Positions 21,171 to 33,362 of a stretch of DNA of 64,000 nucleotides are shown piece by piece. Below the pieces are notes generated by a model that was given only the letters and a program-made list of their open reading frames with translations, was not told where the DNA came from and ran no database searches. The translations under genes were made by a program, and so were the position numbers. Positions within the stretch are counted from its first letter, which is position 1. Every line of letters starts with the position of its first letter. The DNA comes from Reticulascus tulasneorum (taxonomy: Eukaryota; Ascomycota; Sordariomycetes; Glomerellales; Reticulascaceae): assembly GCA_001557505.1 (NCBI GenBank), contig LSAX01000011.1, forward strand, positions 124,001-188,000. The letters are read 5' to 3'.

Positions 21171-22365
21171 ATGAGGCCCATTCTTTTGGCCGGCCACGAG
21201 CGAGCGCTCACCCAAATTCGGTACGTCACATACAAACATGGACCCCTTACCGCATTGAACATGGAGGGGCAGACAGTCAACTAACCAAATCCCACGCAGC
21301 TACAACACTGATGGCGACCTCATCTTCTCTGTCGCCAAGGATCAACAAATATGCGTCTGGTTTGCACACAACGGTGAACGTCTCGGCACTTACCACGGCC
21401 ATGTCGGTGCCATCTGGACCGTCGATGTCGACCCGACCAGCACCATGATCGCCAGCGGCTCGGCCGACAACACGATCCGACTATGGGAGATCAAGACGGG
21501 CAAGTGCCTAAAGGAGTGGGAGTTCCCGACAGCGGTCAAGCGCGTGGAGTTCAACGAGGACGGTACCAAGCTGCTCGGCGTCACGGAGAAACGTATGGGC
21601 TACCTGAGCAATATCGTGGTGCTGGATATCAACCCGGATGTAGAGGCGGAGCAGAGCGATGAGAAGGTGCTGACGATTGTGTGCGACGAGAGCAAAGCTA
21701 CTGTTGCGGGTTGGAGTTATCTTTCCAAGTATATCATTGCTGGACACGAGGACGGGTCCGTATCGCAGTTTGATGCGAAGACGGGTGACTTGCTGTACAA
21801 TGCCCCGATTCACGACCTCGACGCCGCCGTCACCGACCTGCAATGGGCCGCAGATCGTACCTACTTCATCACAGCCAGCAAAGACAAGTCAGCCAAGGTT
21901 GGTCACGTCTTGATCTGAAATACTCTCATCTGCTAACAATACACAGCTCGTGACAGCCAAGGATCTTGAAGTCCTCAAGACCTACGTCAGCGATACACCG
22001 CTCAACAGCGCTGTCATCGTGCCAAAGAAAGACTTTGTCATCCTCGGAGGTGGTCAGGCCGCTATGGACGTCACCCGAACCTCAGCCCGACAAGGCAAGT
22101 TTGAGGCGCGATTCTACCACAAGATCTTTGAAGAGGAGATCGGCAGAGTCCGAGGTCACTTCGGTCCCTTAGTATGCATTCCCGTCCCGTCTCTGCTACT
22201 GAAATGGACAAGACTAACGAGGAGCAGAATACTGTCGCACCAGACCCGACAGGCAAGGGCTACGCAAGCGGAGGAGAGGATGGTTATGTGCGCGTTCACC
22301 AGTTCGATAAGGGATATTTCGACTTCTTGTACGAGGTCGAGAGGGAACGACAGAACCAATCATAA
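21171..22365 (+). CDS. TIF34: Translation initiation factor eIF3 subunit i (WD40)
   Basis: Four exons, 21171-21220, 21300-21897, 21947-22171 and 22228-22365, give 336 residues, the normal size of eIF3i. It begins [19 protein letters not shown] and is made of WD40 repeats, among them [40 protein letters not shown] and [20 protein letters not shown] near the end. eIF3i is part of the eIF3 complex on the 40S ribosomal subunit and, with eIF3g and eIF3b, supports scanning and start selection. The second intron has a weak donor (GTTGGT). The 3' end is 381 bp from the end of the convergent ISWI gene. Confidence 0.95.
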
Positions 22366-22746
22366 CTTCCATTCCTTTTGGCTGCATAGTACGGCGTTTG
22401 GGTTTTCTGAAGGGACGGCGGTTAGATGGCTTGTAATCTACAGAATTCATGAAAAGACTTCGTTTGATCAGCCAGGCAAACCGATCACTCACATCTCAGA
22501 GCAAAAGACAAATCTTGTTACATTTACATTGTATTGACCTACACTCGCCTTAGCAAGAGCTAGTAACTGAGGTACTGTATCAGAAGAGCATCGACAGAGC
22601 ATCAGAAGAGCCATCCTCCAACCCAACCGACATCTCTACCTTGACCCATGCCATTACCTAAACGCCATTTTCTATCCTGACCACAGGCCAACGACCATAC
22701 CAAATATCGGGGAAGTCGTATTCGGTCATGACACACGAGAACAGCT

Positions 22747-25700
22747 CTATTTCTTTTTGCCCTTGGACTTCGACTTGGCATTTGCATTGGAATGCGTGGA
22801 CGCCACACTCGATGCTCTCGATGGCGCTGCGGAGGTGTTCTTACTTCCGCCAGCCGACTTGACATTGTCCAGAGCCTTGTTCTATGGGTTTGGTCAGTTT
22901 TGGAAATGCATCGCTCTGGGTGATGTAGCTAACCTTGACTCCGTTCTTGGCCTTCTTCTTCGCTGGAGCCATGCCGAGGACACTATCCTCGTCATTTTCC
23001 TCGTCCTCTGGCTCTCTCTTCTGTTTCCCATTCACACCGTTTGCACCCTTGGCGGGGTGCACGTCTTCGAATTCCTTGACGATGGCCGTAAGTAAGGTGG
23101 TGCAACGTCGGCTAAGTTCGACAGGTGTTCGGCTGAGGAAGAACCAGTCAAACCTGAAGAGAGGGCTCTCCCGGATCTCGTCACGCATCTTCTCGTAGAT
23201 GCCTTCCGTATCAATCCGGTATTTGTCGAGCAGCACGAGCAAAAACCTGTCCTCCTCCTCGGTGTATACTTTCTTGTTCGTCGTCGAAACCGAGTAATTG
23301 ATTTTCAGCTGCGATAGCGGGACACGGTACTGAGACATCTTCTTGCGCAGGAGCTTTCGCTGGTGCTCAATTTTTCGGGTACGTTCCTCGCCATCTTCGA
23401 TGACTTTGATGTACTTTGGATACTCTGCAATCTCAGTGTAACGCTGCCAGAAGACTTTGGCGTATTGCTTGACCTCGCTGGTTGTCTTGTTGTCGACTTC
23501 CGACGCGATGTTCTCATAGTCTTGTCGACCCCATCGACCAGAGCCATTGACAAACTGCTGGAAATCTCGGCGATTCCACTCGCCGAATCCTTGCACAGAC
23601 AGCTTTTGCTTCTCTTCCTGTTCCTCTTCGGTAAGAGGAGTTGCGTTGTCAATCTCTTGTTGATCCAAGGCACGCTCAGCCTCTCGCTCAGAAAGATTGT
23701 CCTCGTCGCCATCTGCCAATGGTACCTTGTAGCCGATTTCTTTCCTATAAAAAGCTGTCTCTCGGTCTTGCAAGTCTCGGAGTCTCGGAGGGTAGAACTG
23801 GTAGTCGTGGACCGGTACTTGCTTGGGAGCTCGAGGCGCTTTGGGCTTTGTATCTTTGTCCTTGCTGGGGTACATTGTCTGCCTGAAATACTTATCCATA
23901 GAGTATGACTGCTCCTTGCGCTCACGCTTTGCTGGGTTGATCCAGGTCATTCCGATATCCTTCTTCTTGCTGGTGAAATCCTCTCCATTCCATGTATAGG
24001 CAGACTCGGACGTAAAGTTCTGCAAATCATCTAGACCGAGCTTCTCATACTTGGCGTTCAATTTCTTGGTACGGTCTTCACCGTTGGCAAGGATCTTGTC
24101 TATCTCATCATCGCCAATGTCCCCATTTTCAGGTAACGTAGCACCCTTGGTCTGGAACACCTTCTCAGCACCATGTTGAATCATCGAGAGAAGTTCGTCC
24201 TTGTTTGCAGCGGCCTTCGCAGCCAGCTGTGCTCGTCCCTGCTGGATAACCAGTTGATCAAGACGGAGTTTTTGGGCTGCTCGCTCGAGAACCTTCTCCT
24301 CGATGGCATTGTCAGTCACAAATCGGTAGACAACAACCTGCTTCGTTTGGCCGATTCGGTGGGCTCGATCCATTGCCTGCAAGTCTGCCTGGGGGTTCCA
24401 ATCACTATCGTACAGGATGACGATATCGGCCGAGGTGAGGTTGATGCCGAGACCACCGGCTCTTGTAGTGAGCAGGAAGACGAACTTCTCAGATCCTGGC
24501 CGATTGTAGTCATCAATCGCGGCGATTCGATCTTCGTGGGCCGTTCCACCATCAATACGGCAATACTTGTACTGCCGGAAGACGCAGTAGTCCTCCAGAA
24601 TATCCAGAAGACGGCTCATTTGAGAGAATATGAGTATTCTGCTGCCTTGCTTCTTCATCCTGCCAAGAAGCTTGTCGAGCACAACCATCTTGCCGGAGTT
24701 GTATACGAGATGCTCATCAGTGGTATATGGAGGACCAGGTTCGGCACCTTCGAAAAGATAGGGATGGTTGCAGCACTTCCGCAACTGCATGACAATGTTG
24801 AGCAGCCGTGTCTTTGATTCACGTTTTCCACCAGCACCGTTGACAGCGTCGATGTCCTTTTCGAGAATCTTTTTGTACCACTTGACCTGCATTTCGGACA
24901 TGCCAAGGTAGACGTTGACTTCCTTCTTCGGCAGCAGACTTTTCTCGACATCAGCCTTGACACGACGGAGTAAGAAAGGCCGCAACACTCGATGCAGCTG
25001 CTGAACAACTGTATCCTGATCCCGATCTTGACTGGAGAACCATTGGTCAAAGGCGTCTGAGTCACCGAATACATCAGGAAGCAAAAAATTTAGCAGCGCC
25101 CACAGCTCATGGAGGTTGTTTTGCAGAGGCGTTCCGGTAATCAGGAGGCGGTTTCGGGAGTTGAACAGTCGAATGACCTGAGCAAGAGATGATTCTTCGT
25201 TCTTTATCCGGTGCGCCTCGTCAATGGTAATGTACTCCCAGGCAAACTTTCTCAGGTGTGCTTTCTCTCGAAGGATCATTTCGTAACTCGTAATGCATAC
25301 GTCAAAGTTTTCGTCAATAAGACGTTCTGCGATCAAAGTGTGACGTTCTTCCTTCGCTCCTTGAAGCACAAGGACATTGACTTCTGGGGTCCATCTTGCA
25401 AACTCTCGCTTCCAGTTGTCGAGTGTCGATTTCGGAACAACAATGAGGTGGGGCCCAGTTGTGCCCATGATGTGTCGCAGGTAGCCAAGGAACGAGATTG
25501 TCTGCAAGGTTTTGCCGAGACCCATCTCGTCGGCCAGAATACCTGATATACCATTTTCGTGCAGGGAAATCAGCCAATTGAGCCCAGCAACTTGGTAGTC
25601 TCTCATTTCACCCTTGATAAATCCTGGCGACTCCCGGAAAACCGTCTCTGCAGAACCTCCGTGCTTCTCGTCCTTAAGAAGCTCGGCGTCTTCTTCGGCT

Positions 25701-26313
25701 TCGGTCCGACGGCGCAAGTTAGCAGCACCACCCTGTCGACTGGCTGCCTTTTTATTTCTTGCTGCTTCTGCATTCTGACGATCAATTTCCGCCATGATTT
25801 CGCGGATTTTTGGGTTTGGGTTGGTTTCGATGAAATGCCGGAAAAGGTCGGTCAGACCCAGAAGGTAGCGAAATCTTCGCACACTATCATCATCCTAGCA
25901 CACGAACGCCATCAGCACTTTGTGCATCTCACTAATCTGCATCGTAGACGCGATGAGAGCTTCATACCTGTGACTCGCCTAACCGGTCGTGCTTTCGCCC
26001 AAAGATGCTGCGGCGGAGTTGGTTCGCCTCCGTTCGCCGCTTACGACCATCGGGAGCATCGCCAATCACGCTACTAGCTGTAGTGTTGGGGTTTGTATCA
26101 GAGTCAGTGTAGTCGGGAGTTTCATCAACCTCCTATATAATGTCAGCCTCCTGCCAAATATTCTGAAGAATGCTGGCCCTGCGAGTGCGGCTGGAAGAAC
26201 GAGAACGAGGATATTGCTGGACTTACCATTTCTTCCGCATGGTGATGGTCCTGAGCATCAGACATTGACGCGTCAGTGTCGACACCGTTCGCTCGAGATC
26301 GAGACGGCGCCAT
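22747..26313 (-). CDS. ISW1/ISW2-like: ISWI-type chromatin-remodelling ATPase
   Basis: Four exons: 26313-26227, 26132-25968, 25894-22934 and 22881-22747, together 1115 residues. The Snf2 helicase core has motif I DEMGLGKT (206-213), motif II DEAH (309-312) and later Snf2 motifs such as [18 protein letters not shown]-terminal to it are the HAND region, a SANT domain (about [20 protein letters not shown]) and a SLIDE domain ([19 protein letters not shown]), which together define ISWI rather than other Snf2 groups. The last exon encodes a basic Ser/Lys tail ending SKSKGKKK. The enzyme slides and spaces nucleosomes using ATP. The start at 26313 ([10 protein letters not shown]) is preferred; an in-frame ATG at 26331 would add six residues. 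Bromodomain and PHD regions are absent, as expected for ISWI. Confidence 0.95.
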
Positions 26314-28105
26314 GTTTGATGGCGAAATCACTTAACGCGACTTACACGCGTTCAATGAATTTGCGGCTTCTGTTCAGGATACTAAAGACCTCGCAGAGGA
26401 TGTGGAGCTAGAAGTGGGGGATTGATGCTGAGGATTCTGCTCGAAAAGCCTCGAATAGTCTGTCGGGGAGGTGAAGAGGAGTGTAGATGTTTTTTGGTCC
26501 TTGACGAAGGGTAGAAATCCCCAGTGCCGTATGGCAGTACAGAAAGAGACGAATCAGGCTTAGCGCCATTCAGAACGTGCTTTCCTGACTTCAGGTACCG
26601 GAACAATATATTCTCCGTGATCCGTGGACAACCGTGCAGTACAATGGTGGGGTGTCAAGAGGCACATCAGTGAATGCCAAGCTAGATAGGTGACAGCCTA
26701 TATTCGGCAAAGAAACATTCATGCTGAGCCAGCTGAATCATTGAATAAGTTGAAATGGTTGGAATGATTTGATTTTTTCTAGAGTTACGTATGGAGCATG
26801 CCTACTGGTTGGTTCCAGTGTCACCCGTCCCTCACCAGTCCTCAACACGAGCCTACAATTATCATTATAATTGACCTTTAGAACCCGACTTGAGCTTTCA
26901 AAATGACTCCGTAGTAACATGGCAGAACACTTCAAAAGCTTACTGCACACACGTTTTCTTTGGCTGTCTTTTCTGTGATCTCCAAGTTGTCTATCTTGAA
27001 CTAGGTAAGATGAAGCCGTCCCAGGTTTCAATGGTGGTGACGGCTCATGCGGTAGGCAACCACCAGTTCACGGAGCATAGTTGCGTGTCTTAAGTTATTA
27101 GGTACTAGCTAGGTAGCCTGCGAATTCTGTTGCTGTTCCACTGGCGTACGCTTGTAGCAAGAGCTACCTAGCCCACGCCTGCGAAGATCCAACGGCTGGC
27201 CGTCTAGCTGCCATGCTTCTAGGCAACATCGTCAACTAAAGCATCAAATCATAGACTGACAGCCGTGCATCATATATGTGCATTACCACAGGGGTTATGG
27301 AATGAATTTCTTAGAGTGAAGGGAACAATGTCCAGAGCTACCTTATGTGAAATCGAGTGTTGCCCCTACCCAGGATGGTTGTTCTCACGGTGTTAGCGCC
27401 CTATCTCCCTATATATCTCCGAAAGTTACCGCTGAGATCTGCTGATTTCCAGTACTGCGTATTGCTTTCTTTCTCCAAAATTCCTGATTGTTTTCGGATT
27501 CTGGTCTACGAAAGAACTATACCAACAGATCAGTTTCTTCCTCCTTCTATAAACCGCATCTCTCAATATATATAAAGTTGTACTCGTCCTCCGGCGCTCA
27601 TGATATAATGACAGCGGAGCCCCACGTAAATTTGCAAGTTTATTCCGTGCGGCTAGAGCCGCTTTAATTGTCAGGGTACTCACCATGTTTTAGCGCCAAG
27701 ACCCCCGCCAGAACCGCCGCCTGACGCACAGGCCACCAAATGAGGTGAGGTCAGGGCTTCGGTTAGAACATCAGGCTTTTGAGGCGAGATCGGGCTGTGT
27801 CATTAACAAATCATCAACAACAATCACTTCTCGGTGTTCCATCAACCAAAGAACACGCATCTGTTCAGCGCATTCTTGATAGATTCGTCGGTATTCTTCG
27901 CTGCGCTTTTGATCTTCGTCCTTCTTGTCTGCAATTCTCATATCGCGGCAAATATCCTGTACCCTGTCAGCAGATACCCCTCAAAGTCTGTTTACCTCAA
28001 CCAATTCTGCCCCTACTATAGGTGCCCAGGTAAGTTATCAAAGCAGTATGTCCCGTAGAATGATCACTAACATTAGATATCAAGGCGATAGCTTTTACTT
28101 GCGAG
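26314..28105. other. Divergent intergenic region, no gene seen
   Basis: About 1.8 kb between the ISWI gene and the DUF4588-like gene. It contains AT-rich sequence and TAGGTACTAGCTAGGTAG at about 27,100-27,118, but no convincing coding frame. It probably holds both promoters and leaders. Confidence 0.5.
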
Positions 28106-28915
28106 ATGGATTCGATGCGGGGCCTGAACACATCGCTCCCTGGCACATCACCTAGTAAACAGGCAGCGCCGAGCGACTCTCCCGAACAACTACTCGATGC
28201 TTTTCGAGCCGCGGCGCTATCAGTAACAAAACTCTACAAGACCTCGGCGGCGGCTCAGTCCAAAGCCCGTCAGGAAGGTTATCAAGATTGTTTGGATGAC
28301 CTCTTGGCATTCTTGGATAAAGGAAGCATTGGTCTCGATGATGGGGAAGGCTGGAAGATCAGAAGATGGGCGACGGAAAGGCTGGATGGCAGAGACTCGG
28401 TTTCTCAAACAGTCGAGAGCGATGACGAAGCGGACAAAGCCGACACGGCATCTTCGCCTGAAATCACAAGGGCAAACAGTGCCACACAGCTGTCAGCTTT
28501 GCGAGCTGAAGGGAATACGAGGACGGGGTCTGCACCGCCTAGCATCTCTCCAGTCATCGAAGAGCCGGTCCAGATCTCTGTCCCATCCCAAGATACTTTC
28601 ACATTTCAGGCAGCTCATCCCTATCCACAAGATGCCTATCTGAACCTCGCAAACTTGGATCTGTCCGATTCCCGGTCGCACGATTCAATATCAGCACACG
28701 GCGTTGGCGGTCTCCCAACCCCAACAGCCCGTTCATCAAGAGTACGATATGGCGGAACTGGTCCCCGATCAGGATCGAGGCAAGGAAGCCATTTGGGTCG
28801 AGGCGCAGGGCAGAAGCGCAAGATCAACTTCGCTGAAATATTCGACCTGGGTAGCTTAGGGCACGACAAGAACATGTTCGGGAGTGGCGGAGGGAAAAGA
28901 AGCCGGCACACGTAG
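28106..28915 (+). CDS. HAPSTR1/DUF4588-like protein
   Basis: Single exon, 269 residues. Residues about 27-72 form the only well-ordered part: LLDAFRAAALSVTKLYKTSA, then QEGYQDCLDDLLAFLDKG. From memory this pattern (F-x-A-A-x-S-V-x-x-L-Y-K followed by GYQ-x-D-L-L-F) matches the DUF4588 family, whose human member C16orf72/HAPSTR1 works with the ubiquitin ligase HUWE1 in stress responses. The rest is Ser/Asp-rich and disordered, and the C-terminus has a basic patch (GAGQKRKINFAEIFDLG, GGKRSRHT) that looks like a nuclear localisation signal. An upstream exon cannot be excluded. Family assignment is moderate. Confidence 0.55.
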   Translation: MDSMRGLNTSLPGTSPSKQAAPSDSPEQLLDAFRAAALSVTKLYKTSAAAQSKARQEGYQDCLDDLLAFLDKGSIGLDDGEGWKIRRWATERLDGRDSVSQTVESDDEADKADTASSPEITRANSATQLSALRAEGNTRTGSAPPSISPVIEEPVQISVPSQDTFTFQAAHPYPQDAYLNLANLDLSDSRSHDSISAHGVGGLPTPTARSSRVRYGGTGPRSGSRQGSHLGRGAGQKRKINFAEIFDLGSLGHDKNMFGSGGGKRSRHT

Positions 28916-29958
28916 TGCATTCGACCTCTCGACCTTTTGGCAGCAAGAGAGCACCCTCTCTGAAGCCTACAATTGCTTGTAACGGCCATTACCCCACGAC
29001 TTACGGAAGACTTACGGTTAGGATCCATCGGTGCATAGTTCGGGAGAATCATTATAGAGATCAAGAGAGGCGTTGGGGGACCTATGATATGCATTCAAGG
29101 TGTTGGGTTCAGTGCAGCCATTGGCGGCTGGCTGTGAGGACTGATCAATCTATACCATACAACGGTCACATAGCTTTACCATTAGCGGGTATCATCATGG
29201 CGCCATCCATGTTACCTATAATTCCAATTGTGTCCAGCTCTTTACAGCTTTTACTATGGTTTCTTTCTTGATGAAGTTGGAGGTTATTAAATGTGCAACA
29301 TGACGGCCACGATATCATCTAGGCCGAGATTGCTGAGAAATCACAGCCATCCCAAAATACAAAACCGCCAGGGACACATTATACGGTCGGAGGGAGAACG
29401 TACAGCATATCAAAATAAAACTGGTGCAATTACTCACAGACGGACCAAGCTTGAGAGCGCGAAGCTTGGGAAGAGGCTTTCAAAATTTACATGTTTTGGT
29501 AATTCTTTTTTTTGGAGAGTGCTGCAATTCTGATATTGACTGTTTGGCCTGCAAATGCCCCTCAATATGGCTCAAGTCAACGCTCTTGTTACCACCGGAA
29601 TTCGACGACTCGCTTGCTTGAAGAGTGACCCGTCTCTAGCTCCCTCAATTCGAATAGGCAATCACATGGGGATCAAGATGTATCACAGATTACCTAGCCG
29701 CCTATATGGATGTTCAACAATGTTTCAGCCTTGGCCAGGCATGATGTTGAGCTGAGACAATGTCATCTCTGCCCCGCACTCGCAAGATTGCCCCTCCATC
29801 CCGTCCATCTAGGATAGGTACCTAAAGTTGACCATCTTCGACTTATTCACGAACTTGCAAATAATAAAACGACAATTCTCAAGCATCCAACAGACCTGTT
29901 CCAAAGCCCATTGCTTGCTTGTGAATAACGTCTAGGTTATTGAATCTAACCCACAATA
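28916..29958. other. Tandem intergenic region
   Basis: About 1 kb between the DUF4588-like gene and AIP1, both on the plus strand. A TAGGATAGGTACCTAAAG element lies at 29,811-29,828. No gene seen. Confidence 0.5.
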
Positions 29959-31907
29959 ATGTCTGTCACGGTTGAGAAGATCTTCGCCGCCTCTCCGGCT
30001 ACGATTAGAGGCCAACCAACGCCGCTCTCGACCGACAACAAAGGCGAGAGAATAGCTTACGCCGTGAGTCCAGGCTAGCGCCGAGGAGTGGAATCAATAC
30101 TTATGTTTAAAAAAAATATAGTCTGGCAAGTCCATCTTCCTTCGATCCATCGACAACCCGTCCGTCAGTAAGCAATACACTGGCCATACAGCCCAGACCA
30201 CCGTCGCTCGATTTGCGCCAAGCGGCTTCTACGTTGCCAGCGGTGATGTCTCTGGATCAGTTAGAGTATGGGATGCGGTGGAAGCTGTTAACACCAAAGG
30301 TATGACTTCAAGCGCTGATCAAGCCTACGATGGCCTGGCATCCTTGCTGATACTGCTCTACAGGCGAATATCACATCATCTCCGGTCGCATCAACGACAT
30401 CGGGTGGGATGGCGACTCGCAGCGGATCATTGCAGTCGGAGACGGCCGGGAACGATTCGGCCATTGCATCACAGCGGACAGTGGCAACTCTGTTGGCGAA
30501 GTAAGTGGTCACTCCAAGGTCATCAACTCGGTTGCAGTACGACAACAGCGGCCGCTGCGGGCAGCGACTGTCTCCGACGATAGCTCGATGTGCTTCCTAC
30601 ACGGTGCACCCTTCAAATTCAATTCGAAGGCAGTCGATCTACACAAGGGGTTTGTGTTCGGCACGGCCTTTTCTCCGGACGGCAATTCTCTGGTAACTGT
30701 GGGTGCGGACAAGAGAATCCAGCTGTACGACGGCAAGACTGGTGAGCCAACGATCCACATTGGGGAGGGAGAACATACTGGCAGCATTTTTGCCGTGTCC
30801 TGGGCGAAAGATGGCAGGAAGTTTGCAACAGCTAGCGCGGACCAAACGGTCAAGCTATGGGATGTTGAAGCAGGGAAGGCAGTGCAGAGTTGGAAGTTCG
30901 GGGAGGATTCCGGCATCAGCATCCCAGACCAACAAGTTGGCGTAGTCATTCCACACGGGAGAAGTGACGGCCTGATCATCAGCTTGAACCTCGACGGCGA
31001 TCTGATCTACCTGAATGAAGGCAGCTCGAAACCGAGCAAGATCGTTCAGGGGCACAACAAGAGCATCACCGCCCTTGGTACATCATCCGACGGAAAAGGG
31101 AAGACCATTTGGACAGGTAGCTTCGACGGCCGGGTCTGCCAGTGGGATGTGGGAACTGGCATCGGCACTGTTGTAGACGGACAAGCTCACACAAACCAAG
31201 TTGCACAATTTGCAGCAGACGCGGGACGAACGTACAGCGTCGGTTGGGACGACACATTGCGAATAGTCGATGAGTCCGCCAACACATTCGCAGGCTCGTC
31301 ACTCAAGCTTTCTTCCCAGCCCAAGGGCGTTGCTTCTGCAGATGGCCGGATCTTCGTAGCTGTGGCATCTGGGGTAGCGGTTTATGCCAAAGAGAAGCTC
31401 TTGACCGAGATATTTACTAGCTACACTCCTGGCCCAATAGCAGCATATGGCTCGACAGTTGCTGTAGGGGCTGACGGCAACTCCACCAAGCTCTACAAGG
31501 TAGACTCGAGCGGCAACTTGTCAGAAACCCAGGTTCTTTCGAAGTCCACGGCCCTCATTTCCAGTCTCTCATTCTCGAAAGATGGCAAGTACCTAGCCGT
31601 TGGCAATCAAATCGGCAAGATCGTCGTCTACAACACCAGCACCTGGGACGTGGTGACGGATCGATGGTCCGCTCACACGGCACGAGTTACATGCATTGCT
31701 TGGAACGAAGCTGGCACCCATGCTGTGTCCGGTGCTTTGGATACGAACGTTTATGTGTGGAGCTTGGCAAAGCCCGGCAGCAGGGTAAAGGCGCTGAATG
31801 CTCACAAAGATGGTGTAAATGGTGTGGCGTGGGTTGACGGAGGACGGGTGGCTAGTGCTGGTGGTGATGCAGCGATCAAGACCTGGACGATTTCGGGCCT
31901 ACAATGA
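29959..31907 (+). CDS. AIP1: Actin-interacting protein 1 (WD40)
   Basis: Three exons, 29959-30063, 30122-30299 and 30364-31907, give 608 residues, the normal length of AIP1/WDR1. It starts MSVTVEKIFAASPATIRGQP and has two tandem WD40 propellers; clear repeats include GHTAQTTVARFAPSGFYVAS, SGDVSGSVRVWD, HTGSIFAVSWAKDGRKFATA, SADQTVKLWDVE and, at the end, GGDAAIKTWTISGLQ. AIP1 binds cofilin-decorated actin filaments and promotes their severing and disassembly at cortical patches and the cytokinetic ring. A GTAAGT inside exon 3 (about 30,500) is not used, because the frame continues with conserved sequence (GHSKVINSVAVRQQRPLRAA). Confidence 0.95.
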
Positions 31908-32372
31908 GACATCCGCAAAAACGAACCCAAAATGAATATGAAGATTTGGCCGCTGTTTTATTGCATTCTATGCTCAACGATCGTGCTCTTTAGCTTTTGT
32001 ATGGAATGCTGATCGAGTGCTGGCCAATTACTAGCCCGACCTCACCCCCCAACCATTGGCTTTCTAACCATCAGTGATACTCTCGCATAAGAACACCAGG
32101 AGAAACGACAAGAGATATACTTTTGATTTACGTGACTCGTTCCCTTTAACGCCTACTAAAGAATGGGGGTATCGATGTAATGCAAATGCTGGCTAGCCCC
32201 AGCCTCCAAATACTGACATTTTCCTCTCTTTCGTTCATTGTGCCCGAGCAACACCTGCAGTTGCGGCAATGTTTAAAAAGATTCCCAGCCGTCTGACATC
32301 GTATCGCTCCACCATTCCACCCTGCCCATGGCATATACCACAAAATCTATGTCGCCAGAGGTCGCTGGGTTA

Positions 32373-33106
32373 CTAATCCATGGTCATCTGGGCGACCTCC
32401 TCGCGCGTCAGCTCTCCGGAACTTCCATGCGTCGCTTTCTCCGGCGTCGAATATCGATCCAGCATGGCCTCGCTCACGCTCCATATTGTGACTTCGGGCG
32501 GTGTGTTGACAGGATACGGTTTGAACTGCGCGGCGCTCTCGTTGATCTGCAGCTCGGATTGCTCGAGGGCATAGTTAATGTCGCCGAGTCTACCCCAGAT
32601 TCCGTACCCCTGGCGCTGAATCTCCTCGGCCAGCTCGACTTGGTGGTTATCTTTGAGCGTCGGATTGGGTACCACGATCATCGGGATCCCGACTCGCATG
32701 CCGTCGAGGATAGTTCCGGTGCCTGTGCGTCCATTTAGTCGTGATCTCGCGCAGCCATGTTCTGCATATGCTTACCTGCGTGGCAGATGAGGACTCCGGC
32801 ATCTCGTTTGTTCCTCTCAGCCCTGCATTGAACCATCTCCTGGGTTAAGTCGTCCACGAAGTCGAACGGTGTAATTTTTAGCCCAGGCCTTCTGATCGGC
32901 TCGATTTCCTCCTGGAACCAGGCCAGGTCCTTCCCGCATTGTATCGTCAAGTTGGTGAAGCCTCTGCTACAAATCAAGTCCAGGAATGGGTCTTCGACGA
33001 CTTCCTTGAGCAGCTGGGTAAACCGAGCCGTGGCTCCCACGGTCACCAGGCAGTGACGCTGTAATCGGTGGTTCGATGCGGACTGGGATCCTGGAGTAGC
33101 AGTCAT
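32373..33106 (-). CDS. ALG13: UDP-GlcNAc transferase subunit ALG13
   Basis: Two exons, 33106-32776 and 32722-32373, split by a 53-nt intron, giving 226 residues. The start is chosen at 33106 because it lies shortly before [14 protein letters not shown], the N-terminal strand-loop of the GT28-type glycosyltransferase fold; two upstream in-frame ATGs add non-conserved sequence. The C-terminal half has the sugar-nucleotide-binding [19 protein letters not shown] followed by [15 protein letters not shown]13 is the cytosolic catalytic half of the enzyme that, with membrane-bound ALG14, adds the second GlcNAc to dolichol-PP-GlcNAc on the ER. It lies tail to tail with AIP1, 465 bp away. Confidence 0.9.
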
Positions 33107-33362
33107 GTTGATCTGTGCGGCCAGATCTCGCATGGAGAAACTTAGATAAGAATAATTGATGTTGTCATCGCTGGATGCGTATTCCATGCGGGAGCCGTAC
33201 TACATTGTAGAAAGTTTGAAATGCGTTCCGGTTCGTTGATATTTACGAGCTTGAATGTGGGGTACCTTGCTCCAGATCATCAAAGGTGGACTTCGGAGCA
33301 AGTGGTTACATAATCAAGTCAACGTTTAATATCAACGCAGCCCGTCTTTATTTCAGTCGCTT

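Noticed and set aside
23305..23925. 206-codon frames on both strands within the ISWI gene
   Set aside because: Both lie in other frames of the ISWI coding sequence, which is strongly supported by SANT and SLIDE motifs there.
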